From Microcoleus sp. CAWBG506 (GTDB taxonomy: Bacteria; Cyanobacteriota; Cyanobacteriia; Cyanobacteriales; Microcoleaceae), in the NCBI GenBank assembly GCA_020883125.1, contig JAHREW010000016.1, positions 1 through 64,000 of the forward strand: a DNA stretch of 64,000 nucleotides, in the 5' to 3' direction. Within the stretch, counting starts at the first letter, position 1, and the number at the start of each line of letters is the position of its first letter. Below the pieces are notes generated by a model that did no database searches, had not been told where the DNA came from, and saw nothing but the letters and a program-made list of their open reading frames with translations. Made by a program: the position numbers and the translations under genes. This document shows positions 38,217-47,002 of this stretch, piece by piece.

Positions 38217-38389
38217 TTGCCGGAATTTGAGCGATCGCCCTAAACTACTGGTATCAGTCACAAATACGCAGTTGCGTCGATCAGTAGCAGACATGAATAA
38301 GAGAGAAAGCTTTGGAAACTCCGAAACAGGAGCAGTGGATAAAAATTTGTTATCTTTAAGAGAATTTAGTCTTGAGTGGAGTACCGTCT

Positions 38390-39991
38390 GTGAATTCAGC
38401 ATCCAACATGAATGGCGTGTCCTTAACCCCAGCAGGCTTAGCACTGCTGAAAAACAGGATGGTTGATATAGCAAGAGAAGTGAATGAAATTTCCGATGAA
38501 CACTTGGCCAGACTGGCAAATGTAAATACTCAAGTTGTACATCAGTACCGTAAAAATCGAAAGTCCGTTACTCTACAAGATTCTGAGAAAATTGAATATG
38601 CTGAGGTCAAAGCGTCAAAAAAATGGACTAAACCAGTCCTTGTAACTATCTCAGGCATTAGTAAAGATACAATTGATCGAATGTTCGACTGTGAGCGAGT
38701 GCGTGTTAATTCTATCGAGAGCGTTGCCAGTGCCTTGCGCGTAGATCCGTGCGACCTCGTTGCTGCAAGTGACAAGGGGAAGTTCGGTAAAATAGTTAAT
38801 TTATCTCAAGATGCTGAACCTAAGCGAAATGATGAACAGCAAGCCCGCTCTCTTTTTGCTCATCCTTTTCAGACAATAATCGATCATAAAACCAAGGATT
38901 TTGTTGGGCGCGAATATGTGTTCACGGAGATTACAAAATTTATCAACAGCAAAACCAACGGCTATTTCACTATCATCGGTGACCCAGGGATGGGGAAAAG
39001 TACGATTCTGGCAAAGTATGTACAGGATACTGGATGTGTGGCTCATTTTAATGTAGAACAGGACGGTGAGAACCGCCCCGACCAATTTTTAGAAAGTGTC
39101 TGCAAACAACTAATAAAAAAGTATCAACTACCCTATTCTTTGCCGTTGCCAGTCGATGCCAAGAGCGACGGGGTTTTCCTCAAAGATTTGTTAAAAGAAG
39201 TTGCTATAAAGAGAAACGGTAAACCCGTGGTGATTGCCGTTGATGCCTTAGATGAAGTTGACCTATCCAGTCAAACAAACAAAAACGCCAATATTCTTTA
39301 CTTACCGCGTTATTTGCCAAATGGTATCTATTTCGTAACGACAATTCGACGTGGAGTTAAAGTGCCACTAATGACCGATTCACCACAACAAATATTTAAC
39401 CTGATAGACTATCAAGATCAAAGCCGTGAAGATATCTGTACCTATATTCAAAATCGAGTTAACGGGAGTCGGCAGCTACGTCAATGGATTAAGGAGCAGG
39501 ATGTTACAGAGGATAATTTTATTGACGAACTTGCCACAAAAAGTGAAAACAATTTTATGTATTTGGTTCATGTTTTGCAAGATATTGAGGATAGAAAATA
39601 TACTGACTTGAACCTCACTAACTTACCAAAAGGCTTGGAAAAATACTATGAATTCCACTGGCAGCGGAAGGGGTTGAATGATAAGCCTCGCTCAAATGTC
39701 AAAATGAAAGTTGTGTATCACTTGGCAACATCCCGTCAGCCCATTACATGCAAGCTAATTTCTGACTATACTGGTGAGACACCTTTGAGAGTGCAGGATG
39801 TCCTTCACGAATGGCTGCAATTTTTACACGAGCGCCCCATTCAAGGTGAAGTTTGCTATAGCATTTATCACCGTAGCTATTGGGAATTTTTGCATAATGA
39901 TGAAAGAGTGAAAGCAGCCGGAGTTTCCCTTAAAGAAATTAACAAAGAAAAGTCGGATTTTTTATGGAAGGGATTGCTTGGAGATGAGTGA
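38390..39991 (+). CDS. HTH-NACHT STAND ATPase
   Basis: Start chosen at the GTG at 38390, since GGAG sits 8 nt upstream; TTG 38372 and ATG 38408 are alternatives. About 533 residues. The N-terminal ~120 residues contain two helix-turn-helix-like segments, the second of Cro/C1 type (ISGISKDTIDRMF and SIESVASALRVDPCDLV). The NACHT module (about 150-450) has Walker A GDPGMGKST, Walker B VVIAVDALDEVD and a sensor-like FVTTIRRG. A helical winged region ends the protein. STAND ATPases oligomerise on signal recognition. It overlaps the next gene by 8 bp (ATGAGTGA), so the two are translationally coupled. Confidence 0.85.
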   Translation: MNSASNMNGVSLTPAGLALLKNRMVDIAREVNEISDEHLARLANVNTQVVHQYRKNRKSVTLQDSEKIEYAEVKASKKWTKPVLVTISGISKDTIDRMFDCERVRVNSIESVASALRVDPCDLVAASDKGKFGKIVNLSQDAEPKRNDEQQARSLFAHPFQTIIDHKTKDFVGREYVFTEITKFINSKTNGYFTIIGDPGMGKSTILAKYVQDTGCVAHFNVEQDGENRPDQFLESVCKQLIKKYQLPYSLPLPVDAKSDGVFLKDLLKEVAIKRNGKPVVIAVDALDEVDLSSQTNKNANILYLPRYLPNGIYFVTTIRRGVKVPLMTDSPQQIFNLIDYQDQSREDICTYIQNRVNGSRQLRQWIKEQDVTEDNFIDELATKSENNFMYLVHVLQDIEDRKYTDLNLTNLPKGLEKYYEFHWQRKGLNDKPRSNVKMKVVYHLATSRQPITCKLISDYTGETPLRVQDVLHEWLQFLHERPIQGEVCYSIYHRSYWEFLHNDERVKAAGVSLKEINKEKSDFLWKGLLGDE

Positions 39992-42614
39992 TTTAAAAGC
40001 ACGGTTAGCCAATATGCCACCTGCCCAGCGGCGAGATACTCTAGAAATGCCGAGTTATCTAGCAGAACATAAAGATGCAAAGCGATTGCAGAGTTTGTTA
40101 AGCAATCTTGATTTCATTGATGTTAAGATTTCTCACAAAGAGTTGGGAGTGCAGCCGCTAGTTAATGATTATGATTTGGCTTTACAACCTGATATTGAGA
40201 TTTCTGAAGAGATCAAAGACAATCTGAGATTAATTCAGGGTGCGATTAGGATGTCGGCCAATGTTTTAACTGATGATCCTAGTCAACTACCCAGTCAACT
40301 GCTTGGGCATTTGATGCCTTACAGGAGTGTAGACGAGTCTGAATTTCAGTCGAAGCCTTGGACACAAATTCTGTTAATAAAAGTGATTAGTTATTGGAAA
40401 CAGCCACCTGAATTTGTTGAAAGATTAATGTCATTTGCTTGGTCGCTAACATTCAATATTCTGACTCGTCCCTTACAATTTATTGACGAAAAATTGCCTT
40501 CAAGATTCTCCATTAGCGAAATTGTGTATTGGTGGTATAAATTTGTTGAATTGGCTACTAACTGGATAGTCAAGCTGATTTTTATATATCCATGTGTTTC
40601 CTATCAAGTTAGTGATTTGATGAAAAAACGTTATTTAAAACAAAAACCGCCATCCTTTTTTACAATAGATGTATTTCTCGAACAAGTAGAAAAGTCTAAA
40701 GATAGACCTTGGCTGCGTCCATTAACACCCAGCTTAACCCCAGCAGGGGAAATTTTAATACGCACTCTTTCTCTTGAAGGCGATGATTTTTTGTTTCAGG
40801 GAATAATTGCTATTACCCCTAACGGAACAAAAATGGTTTCAGGTTCAAAGAGTCTTATCGTTTGGGATATGAAGACAGGAACTCTTTTAAAAACTCTTAC
40901 AGGCCATAATAAGTCAGTTAATGCAGTCGTTATTACATCAGATGGAAAGCAAATTGTTTCATGCTCAGATGATAGCACCATCAAGATTTGGGATATTGAA
41001 ACTGGCAAAAATATAGATACTTTTATCGGTCATCAGTCATCGATAAGAGCTATTGCGATTACACCAGATGGTAAAAATCTTGTTTCAGCATCACATGATA
41101 CTACTCTAAAAGTTTGGGACTTACAAACAGGTGAGTGCTTATGTACTTGTATTGAACACCAAAAATCTGTGACTGTTTTAGCTATTCATCCAGATGGAGA
41201 TAAAGTGATTTCCGGTGACGACGACAAAAGACTCATCATTTGGAATTTAAAAAATGGGCAGCTACTAAGAAATATAAAAACTTTTGAGGGATATCTTTAT
41301 GCTATTGCTATTATAAATTATGGTTTTAGTTTTACAGGAGATGAGAAAAAAATCCTGGTAGCAACACGAGTAAGAGAACGAGACAATCCATTTGAAGTTT
41401 GCAATATATCGACAGGTAAAGTTTTGAAAAACCTTACAGATAAAACTTGGCTTGGAACTTATATTACTCATGTTGCTATTACTCCAGATGAAACTAAAGT
41501 TGTTGCAGCTTCTAAAGATCGAAATCAAATAAAAATCTTGGATTTAAGAACAGGTATCCCCTTGGGATCTTTTGAGGCTCATTACGGTCAAGATGTAACA
41601 GCATTGGCTATTACTCCCGATGGTAAACAGGTAGTTACCGGAGCTCACAAAACTATTAAAATTTGGGACTTAACATTAATACAAAAAAAATCCAAAATCA
41701 AATCCATCACAAAGCACAATAGTTCTGTTCAGGCAGTAGCTATTACCCCAGATGGGAAACAAGCTATTTCAGGTGACGGAAACGGTACTATAATCATTTG
41801 GGATATTGATTCTCAAAAACCCCTCGAAACTCTCCCAGGGGGCTACAACGGAATAAAATCAATCGCTGTTACCCCAGATGGTCAAAAATTTGTATCAACT
41901 TTTGTGTCAGGTGAGGGAAGCTATAAAGGGGTGCAAATTTGGAACTTCCATAATACAAAAAAACTATTTGGAAATTGCAGGGCAGAAAGAGAAGTTGAAA
42001 CAGTAGCTATTACTCCTGATTCCAGGTACATTGTCTCAGGAGTACACAATAGCATAATTATTTGGAATTTAGAGTCTCAAAATATTTTTAGAGAGTTGTA
42101 CGATCCAGATTTAAGGCCTATCACGTCAGTTGTGATTACCCCTGATGGCAAGTATATTATTGCCGGAACAGTTGGAAATTTATTATTTATTTGGGATTTT
42201 AAGTCTGGTTATAAAATTAACGTTATAGAGTTATTAAACGAATGGAATGGACACGATAGTGGCAAGTCAATTACGAGTATAGCCGTTACTCCCAACAGCC
42301 AACAACTAATTTCTGCATCTAGCGATAATTCTCTCAGACTTTGGGACATCTCCCAAGGGATAGAATTAAGAAAGTTTTCTATTCATAGTAGTTCAGTTAA
42401 TTCAGTTGTTGTTACTCCATCTGGAGAATATGCCATCTCAGCAGATGACACTATTAAAGTTTGGCATATACAAACTGGCAGAATAGTTGCAAGTTTTTCT
42501 GTAGAGTCCAGTATACTTTCTTGTGCTGTCACTTCAGATGGTTTAACAATTGTGGCTGGTGAGCTTTCAGGACGAGTACATTTCCTACGGTTGGAAGGTA
42601 TAGATATATCCTAA
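39984..42614 (+). CDS. WD40-repeat protein with hydrophobic insertion, partner of the NACHT ATPase
   Basis: About 876 residues. The ATG at 39984 is chosen over an upstream TTG. Residues 1-100 (LANMPPAQRRDTLEMPSYLAEH, LGVQPLVNDYDLAL) match the linker helices that in single-chain NACHT-WD40 proteins follow the ATPase. Residues about 115-230 hold a hydrophobic insertion (LMSFAWSLTFNILTRPL; IVYWWYKFVELATNWIVKLIF). WLRPLTPSLTP then opens the propeller region: about 13-14 WD40 units with VAITPDGK and IWD repeats, enough for two propellers. The pair looks like an NLR-type sensor split into an ATPase chain and a recognition chain. Confidence 0.87.
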   Translation: MSDLKARLANMPPAQRRDTLEMPSYLAEHKDAKRLQSLLSNLDFIDVKISHKELGVQPLVNDYDLALQPDIEISEEIKDNLRLIQGAIRMSANVLTDDPSQLPSQLLGHLMPYRSVDESEFQSKPWTQILLIKVISYWKQPPEFVERLMSFAWSLTFNILTRPLQFIDEKLPSRFSISEIVYWWYKFVELATNWIVKLIFIYPCVSYQVSDLMKKRYLKQKPPSFFTIDVFLEQVEKSKDRPWLRPLTPSLTPAGEILIRTLSLEGDDFLFQGIIAITPNGTKMVSGSKSLIVWDMKTGTLLKTLTGHNKSVNAVVITSDGKQIVSCSDDSTIKIWDIETGKNIDTFIGHQSSIRAIAITPDGKNLVSASHDTTLKVWDLQTGECLCTCIEHQKSVTVLAIHPDGDKVISGDDDKRLIIWNLKNGQLLRNIKTFEGYLYAIAIINYGFSFTGDEKKILVATRVRERDNPFEVCNISTGKVLKNLTDKTWLGTYITHVAITPDETKVVAASKDRNQIKILDLRTGIPLGSFEAHYGQDVTALAITPDGKQVVTGAHKTIKIWDLTLIQKKSKIKSITKHNSSVQAVAITPDGKQAISGDGNGTIIIWDIDSQKPLETLPGGYNGIKSIAVTPDGQKFVSTFVSGEGSYKGVQIWNFHNTKKLFGNCRAEREVETVAITPDSRYIVSGVHNSIIIWNLESQNIFRELYDPDLRPITSVVITPDGKYIIAGTVGNLLFIWDFKSGYKINVIELLNEWNGHDSGKSITSIAVTPNSQQLISASSDNSLRLWDISQGIELRKFSIHSSSVNSVVVTPSGEYAISADDTIKVWHIQTGRIVASFSVESSILSCAVTSDGLTIVAGELSGRVHFLRLEGIDIS

Positions 42615-42627
42615 AATTAGTGTTCCA

Positions 42628-42903
42628 CTATTGATGGGCTTTCATGTATTCTCTCAGTAAGGTGTTAATCTGAGTTTGATAACCACGACTTTGAGATTTA
42701 AACCACTCCAAAACATCACTGTCAATGCGTAAGGTAACTTGAGCTTTAGTCTTAGGATTGGGCAAGCCTCGCTGAACTACGGCTTTAGCAAACATTTCAG
42801 GCGTAATTTCAGGGCAATCAGATAAATCAATATCTTCATCAGTCATGGCATCTAGACGTTGCCAGTCAGTTTGAGATTTGCTCGAAGTAAATTCGTTGTT
42901 CAT
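42628..42903 (-). CDS. BrnA-type antitoxin
   Basis: Start at the ATG at 42903 (MNNEFTSSKSQTDW, 91 residues). The upstream part of the longer frame is decayed toxin gene. The BrnA family signature is clear: the N-terminal DWQRLDAMTDEDIDLSDCPEI and the C-terminal ribbon-helix-helix KAQVTLRIDSDVLEWFKSQ followed by YQTQINTLLREYM. BrnA neutralises the BrnT ribonuclease and represses its own promoter. Here the toxin is broken, so this antitoxin is an orphan. Confidence 0.9.
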   Translation of the reverse strand: MNNEFTSSKSQTDWQRLDAMTDEDIDLSDCPEITPEMFAKAVVQRGLPNPKTKAQVTLRIDSDVLEWFKSQSRGYQTQINTLLREYMKAHQ

Positions 42904-42969
42904 ATTTAGTTGCTTTTCTAGCAGAAATAATGCGGGTACATTCCTCTCGTTATAAACCCAGGAGAGCCG
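42866..42969 (-). pseudogene. brnT toxin remnant
   Basis: Upstream of and overlapping the antitoxin, the minus strand reads RLSWVYNERN in one frame and then, after a frameshift, CTRIISARKATKYEQ in the frame that overlaps the brnA start. RIISARKATKYEQ is the diagnostic C-terminus of BrnT ribonucleases. The N-terminal ~60 residues, including the usual WDxxKAxxNxxKHG start, are missing. The gene is dead. Confidence 0.75.
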
Positions 42970-43186
42970 CAACTTACCACAAGACTTTAATTGATTCTTG
43001 ACACACAATTTAAATGTAGAACAGCTTACCTTATTTTCTTGAGTCCGCGGAGGCGGACTTCGTTTGTGTAGATGCGGTTTCAACCGCCGTCTTATCTTCG
43101 CCCCCGATCGCCCCAAATATCACCACACCGCAGTCGATCGAAACAAAACGCTAAAATAGTAGCTCCTACAATTTTGGAGTTAATAT

Positions 43187-43822
43187 TTGACCCTTGCACC
43201 CGATCGCGAAAACGTCCTAGCTTGGCTCTCTAGCCGCGTTCCGGCTGCCCGCATCACACACATCCTCGGAGTCGAACAGACAGCCGGTGACTTGGCCCGC
43301 CATTACGGACTCGACGAAGCTCAAGCCCGATCGGCTGGATTGTTGCATGATTTGGCAAAATACTTTAAACCCCAACTGCTACTGCAAATGGCACAGGCGG
43401 AAGATTTAGAGCTAGACTCAGTGTTAATAGCGCACCCGCACCTGCTACACGCAGATGCCAGCGCGATCGTCGCTAGAGACGAATTCGGGATAGTCGATCG
43501 AGAAATTTTGGAAGCGATCGCCAATCACACCCTCGGCAGACCAAACATGAGCCAGCTCAGTTGTACCGTATTCATAGCGGATACTATAGAACCGAGCCGT
43601 GGTAACACACCCGAACTAGAAGCACTGCGCGAGGCCAGCGTGCAAAATCTTTATGCAGCCGTCTGGCAAACTAGCGATTATTCTCTCAAATATTTGCTAG
43701 AAACTCGCTGCTACATTCACCCGCGCACCGTACTGACTCGCAATTGGGCGCTGCAAATGGCCCGCGAATCGCCAAAAACCGGAAATTTGACACGGGAGTC
43801 GATCGCCCAAATCACAAGTTAA
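43187..43822 (+). CDS. yqeK: HD-domain diadenosine tetraphosphate hydrolase YqeK
   Basis: A 211-residue HD-domain protein that hydrolyses Ap4A symmetrically (bis(5'-nucleosyl)-tetraphosphatase family). The start is a TTG with GGAG 8 nt upstream, the same arrangement as in the broken copy at 34205. Metal ligands: His in ARITHILGVEQ, HD in LLHDLAKYF, HPHLLHAD, and D in FIADTIEPSRG, which the truncated copy lacks. YqeK and the ribosome silencing factor rsfS are usual neighbours, and rsfS follows 450 bp downstream. Confidence 0.94.
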   Translation: MTLAPDRENVLAWLSSRVPAARITHILGVEQTAGDLARHYGLDEAQARSAGLLHDLAKYFKPQLLLQMAQAEDLELDSVLIAHPHLLHADASAIVARDEFGIVDREILEAIANHTLGRPNMSQLSCTVFIADTIEPSRGNTPELEALREASVQNLYAAVWQTSDYSLKYLLETRCYIHPRTVLTRNWALQMARESPKTGNLTRESIAQITS

Positions 43823-44272
43823 AAGCAAAATTTGCCCAGCCAAACTGAAAGCTAGTTACAGGTTAAAACCAGCCTTGAATCTTTGGGAACTCGTAGACTG
43901 CATAAGCAGGTATTTATCTGTTACAATAATAACAATAACTTCAAAAAACGACTCCCGAAAGACAGTTTAATGCTCAAAGGTAACAATCAATAGACCTCGA
44001 TCATATTTACTGTGGAACAGGCCGGAAAGCCTGTTCAAAACTGGCAATTCTTGCGATGTCTAATGTACGCCGTCCAAAAAGATGTGTCCGCGTTAACAAG
44101 ATTAACCACAATTTCGGATTTGTTACTCCGAGTTTTTCTCTAAAAATGCCCTGGTCTTGACTACTGGGAAGTGTCAATTTTAACTTTTTCCTAGCTTCCA
44201 TTTCGGAGATAAAACTGCCAACAACCGCTCGCCGATCGTCAATTAGCCCTTATTTAGGAACTTAAACACTGA
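43823..44272. other. yqeK-rsfS spacer (450 bp)
   Basis: No supported gene. A small hairpin GAACAGGC/GCCTGTTC lies at about 44017-44038, of the same type as at 12420. A leftward 64-codon frame (44007-44201) shows no known family. The spacer is long for a normally tight gene pair, so an old insertion is possible. Confidence 0.35.
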
Positions 44273-44698
44273 ATGTCAGATATCACGCAACTAGAATATG
44301 CCTTAACCCAGTCTACAGCGATGCCAGATACATCCCCAGATGTCACTCGCCCTCTGGCTTTGACCATTGCCCGTGCTGCGGAAGACCGCAAAGGGGATGA
44401 TATTGTCTTGCTGCGGGTATCAGAAGTTTGCTATTTAGCAGATTACTTTGCGATCGTCACCGGATTTTCCAATGTGCAGGTACGAGCTATCTCCCAAGCG
44501 ATCGCCGACCAAGTAGAAGCAGAATGGGAGCGCTTGCCACTGCGTACAGAAGGTCAATCAGATGCCAGTTGGGTAGTGATGGACTACGGCGACGTTATCG
44601 TACACATCTTGAAACCTCAAGAGCGTGAATTCTACAATTTAGAAGCGTTCTGGGGACACGCCGAACGCATTGACTTTTCGGTCGCGCCGAGAGGATAG
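44273..44698 (+). CDS. rsfS: Ribosome silencing factor RsfS
   Basis: A 141-residue protein that binds ribosomal protein L14 and blocks subunit joining under nutrient limitation. The conserved core is complete: VLRVSEVCYLADYFAIVTGFSN, VRAISQAIADQVE, SWVVMDYGDVIVHIL and REFYNLEAFWG. An acidic/Thr-rich N-terminal ~25 residues precede it. The gene is followed after 5 bp by the CGLD27 gene, which may be co-translated. Confidence 0.96.
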   Translation: MSDITQLEYALTQSTAMPDTSPDVTRPLALTIARAAEDRKGDDIVLLRVSEVCYLADYFAIVTGFSNVQVRAISQAIADQVEAEWERLPLRTEGQSDASWVVMDYGDVIVHILKPQEREFYNLEAFWGHAERIDFSVAPRG

Positions 44699-44703
44699 CT
44701 AAT

Positions 44704-45204
44704 GTGAAAGACACTTCTGTTTCTATTTGTCCTGTTCCGCAAGAACAGCGACCACTCAATGAATACCAAGAACTCAAAGAGTCCTGGTTTTTTAGTTGGG
44801 CAACCCTGAGTTGGCGGCAGTATTTGACAAAACTGGCTTGGGTGTGGGGTTGGAGTTGCTTGGTATCCGGGCCGATAGCTGCTGCTAGTTTTGTTCCGGT
44901 CAAGTATCCAGTTCAGTTTGCCCTTAGTGGCGCCGCTGGTGCCACTTTTATTCTAGGATTAGCTTTGCTGCGGCTGTACTTGGGTTGGTTCTATGTGCGA
45001 TCGCGCCTTTCTAACCCCACAGTCGTCTACGAAGAATCCGGCTGGTACGACGGTCAATCCTGGGTGAAAACTCCTGAAGTCTTGCTTCAAGACCAGTTAA
45101 TTGTCAACTACCAGCTAGAACCTATTCTGAAGCGTCTGCGGCAGACATTTTATGGTTTGACGGTATTCCTGGTTGCCGGGGGAGTAATTTGGAGTTTTTT
45201 GTAA
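44704..45204 (+). CDS. CGLD27 family membrane protein
   Basis: A 166-residue protein starting at a GTG 5 bp after rsfS; the ATG two bases earlier runs straight into a stop. Three hydrophobic helices are visible (about 45-65, 75-98 and 148-166), with the conserved VYEESGWYDGQSWVKTPEVLLQ between the second and third. CGLD27 (conserved in the green lineage) members are needed for photosynthetic fitness in algae and plants; the biochemical role is not known. Coupling to rsfS is suggested by spacing. Confidence 0.9.
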   Translation: MKDTSVSICPVPQEQRPLNEYQELKESWFFSWATLSWRQYLTKLAWVWGWSCLVSGPIAAASFVPVKYPVQFALSGAAGATFILGLALLRLYLGWFYVRSRLSNPTVVYEESGWYDGQSWVKTPEVLLQDQLIVNYQLEPILKRLRQTFYGLTVFLVAGGVIWSFL

Positions 45205-45320
45205 TCGGCAATGGGTCTTGGGGGATGATGAGTTGTGGCTGCAAGATCGCATTGGTAACTGACAATTCATAAATTCCTCAAGCCCAATCTAAAATCTAAA
45301 CTCTAAAATCTAAAATTGAT

Positions 45321-46274
45321 ATGACAAGGGGAAAACGAACCCAAGCTCCAGAACTGGAAGTCAGACTACTGCGCGAAGGTATTGTGGAATCTAAGCACCG
45401 AGTCCAGGCTGCTGTCTGCGACAATCGCGGCCGCGTTCTGTCCGTTGCTGGTAACTCGGAAACGGCAACCTTTGTCCGTTCTTCACTCAAACCTTTTCAA
45501 GCTTTGGCGGTGACAGCGACCGGTACTTTAGAACGCTACGAACTCACGGATCGAGACTTAGCGATTATGTGCAGTTCTCATCAAGGTACGATCGAGCAAT
45601 CGCGACAGGTGTTTAACGTCCTGTGGCGCTGCGACATTGACCCTTCTAAACTGCAATGCCCGATTCCTGAAGGTAAAAAGAGTTCCCTGCAATACAACTG
45701 TTCCGGCAAACACGCCGGAATGCTGGCAGTGTGTCAGCAACTGCACTGGCCACTGGAAACTTATTTGCGGCGCAAACATCCCGTCCAGCAGCTTATTTTG
45801 GGCAAGGTGGCTGACTTACTGGCAATGCCAGCCGAAGAGTTTATCAGCGCTCGCGACGACTGTGGCGCTCCTACCTATTTATTGCAGTTGGGGCAAATGG
45901 CTGCTCTCTATGCTAAGTTGGCCAGTGGTGACAATGTGGATATGGAGCGGATTGTTCGCGCTATGACTCACCACCCCATGATGGTGGCTGGTGAGGGCAA
46001 ATTTGACACGGAACTGATGCGCTTGACCCAAGGGGAGTTGGTGAGCAAGTCCGGTGCCGAGGGCGTGCAGTGCATTGGCAGGGTTGGCGAAGGTATGGGT
46101 TTGGCAATTAAGGTAACAGATGGGGCAAAGCGGGCTAAATATGCTGTGGCGATTCACTTGCTCAAGCAGTTGGGGTGGATCACCGCGGCGATCGCAGAAA
46201 CTCTTTCGGAAACTTATATGACTCTGAGTGAATTCAAGCGCTTGGAGGTAGTCGGGGAAGTTTCCATGCTGTGA
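45321..46274 (+). CDS. L-asparaginase II family protein
   Basis: A 317-residue protein of the asparaginase II family (the serine-hydrolase-like type typified by Rhizobium AnsA, not the amyloid-type). Motifs: the N-terminal strand VCDNRGRVLSVAG, FVRSSLKPFQALAVT with the Ser-Lys pair, SSHQGT, NCSGKHAGMLAVC with the catalytic Ser-Lys, and DDCGAPTY. Full length for the family. Likely cytosolic and involved in asparagine breakdown to aspartate and ammonia. The position after CGLD27 is often seen in cyanobacteria. Confidence 0.92.
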   Translation: MTRGKRTQAPELEVRLLREGIVESKHRVQAAVCDNRGRVLSVAGNSETATFVRSSLKPFQALAVTATGTLERYELTDRDLAIMCSSHQGTIEQSRQVFNVLWRCDIDPSKLQCPIPEGKKSSLQYNCSGKHAGMLAVCQQLHWPLETYLRRKHPVQQLILGKVADLLAMPAEEFISARDDCGAPTYLLQLGQMAALYAKLASGDNVDMERIVRAMTHHPMMVAGEGKFDTELMRLTQGELVSKSGAEGVQCIGRVGEGMGLAIKVTDGAKRAKYAVAIHLLKQLGWITAAIAETLSETYMTLSEFKRLEVVGEVSML

Positions 46275-46282
46275 ACTACCCA

Positions 46283-46440
46283 CCGTCAAGGGTCGTACCC
46301 CTATGACGGGGGCTTCTGGCTTCAACAACCACTGCCGCCACAGTAGTAGACTTGCGTCCATACTTTTGAGACTCAACTCCCTCCTGCGGTCATAAGCTAG
46401 ACCGCGATTTAAATGGCGCTTTCAATATTTTATTGAAAGC
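46283..46440 (-). mobile_element. IS200/IS605-type 3'-end remnant with hairpins
   Basis: CCGTCA/TGACGG with an AGGG/CCCT extension (46283-46309) forms a strong hairpin just after the asparaginase gene. The following stretch, read on the minus strand (..CAAAAGTATGGACGC..GAAGCCAGAAGCCCC), resembles the tail and right end of TnpB elements in filamentous cyanobacteria. A second perfect hairpin, GCTTTCAAT/ATTGAAAGC, is at 46418-46440. No transposase is left. The first hairpin may serve as a terminator for the upstream gene. The IS assignment is by memory of similar ends and is uncertain. Confidence 0.4.
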
Positions 46441-46648
46441 TTTGAGAGATACCTCCGAAGCCGGAATCCTTACCGATTTTCAGGTTTTGCCATACACAGC
46501 TTGCCGAGGACTGCCGGGAATTGCCGGGTTAAATGTATCTGATGGGAAGCCGATTTCAGCAACCCCACCCACCATCTAAAAAGTTTTTTTGATTTAGGGG
46601 TTGCTATTTTCCGAAAGATATGTTTATATTAGGAGAGAGACAAAGCGA

Positions 46649-46725
<77 letters not shown>

Positions 46726-46798
46726 AATTAAATAAAACAACCCCCTGTAATTCCAAAGGTTATGGGGTTTTGTTTTATGAGACCACTACATTCGCTCG

Positions 46799-47002
46799 CT
46801 AAATCTGCTGGGCTTGCTGCCAATCGAAAATCAGGTTGAGTTGTTCAAGTGTAACCAGCCCGTACTGCCACAGAACCAGAGGCAGTTGACCGACATCTTG
46901 TTCGCCGTGTCGCAGAGCTAGTGCGATCGCCGAATGCGAGATCGCCAACTCCCCCTGCAAATAATCGATCAGTTGAGCCTTTCCCATCACCTTCACCGCC
47001 AC
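46799..47002 (-). CDS. DUF2949 domain protein
   Basis: A 62-67 residue soluble protein (GTG at 47002 or ATG at 46987, MGKAQLIDYLQGEL). The core IDYLQGELAISHSAIALALRH, LPLVLWQYGLVTLEQLNLIFDW matches DUF2949, a short helical domain restricted to cyanobacteria. It has a winged-helix-like spacing of helices, but no DNA-binding function is established. It stands alone, convergent with the tRNA. Confidence 0.85.
   Translation of the reverse strand: MAVKVMGKAQLIDYLQGELAISHSAIALALRHGEQDVGQLPLVLWQYGLVTLEQLNLIFDWQQAQQI

Noticed and set aside
44007-44201. Leftward 64-codon frame in the yqeK-rsfS spacer
   Set aside because: No ribosome binding site, contains a palindromic repeat, no recognised family.
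45879-46376. Leftward 165-codon frame opposite the asparaginase gene
   Set aside because: Antisense shadow of a well-supported gene; only its first part covers the possible IS end.
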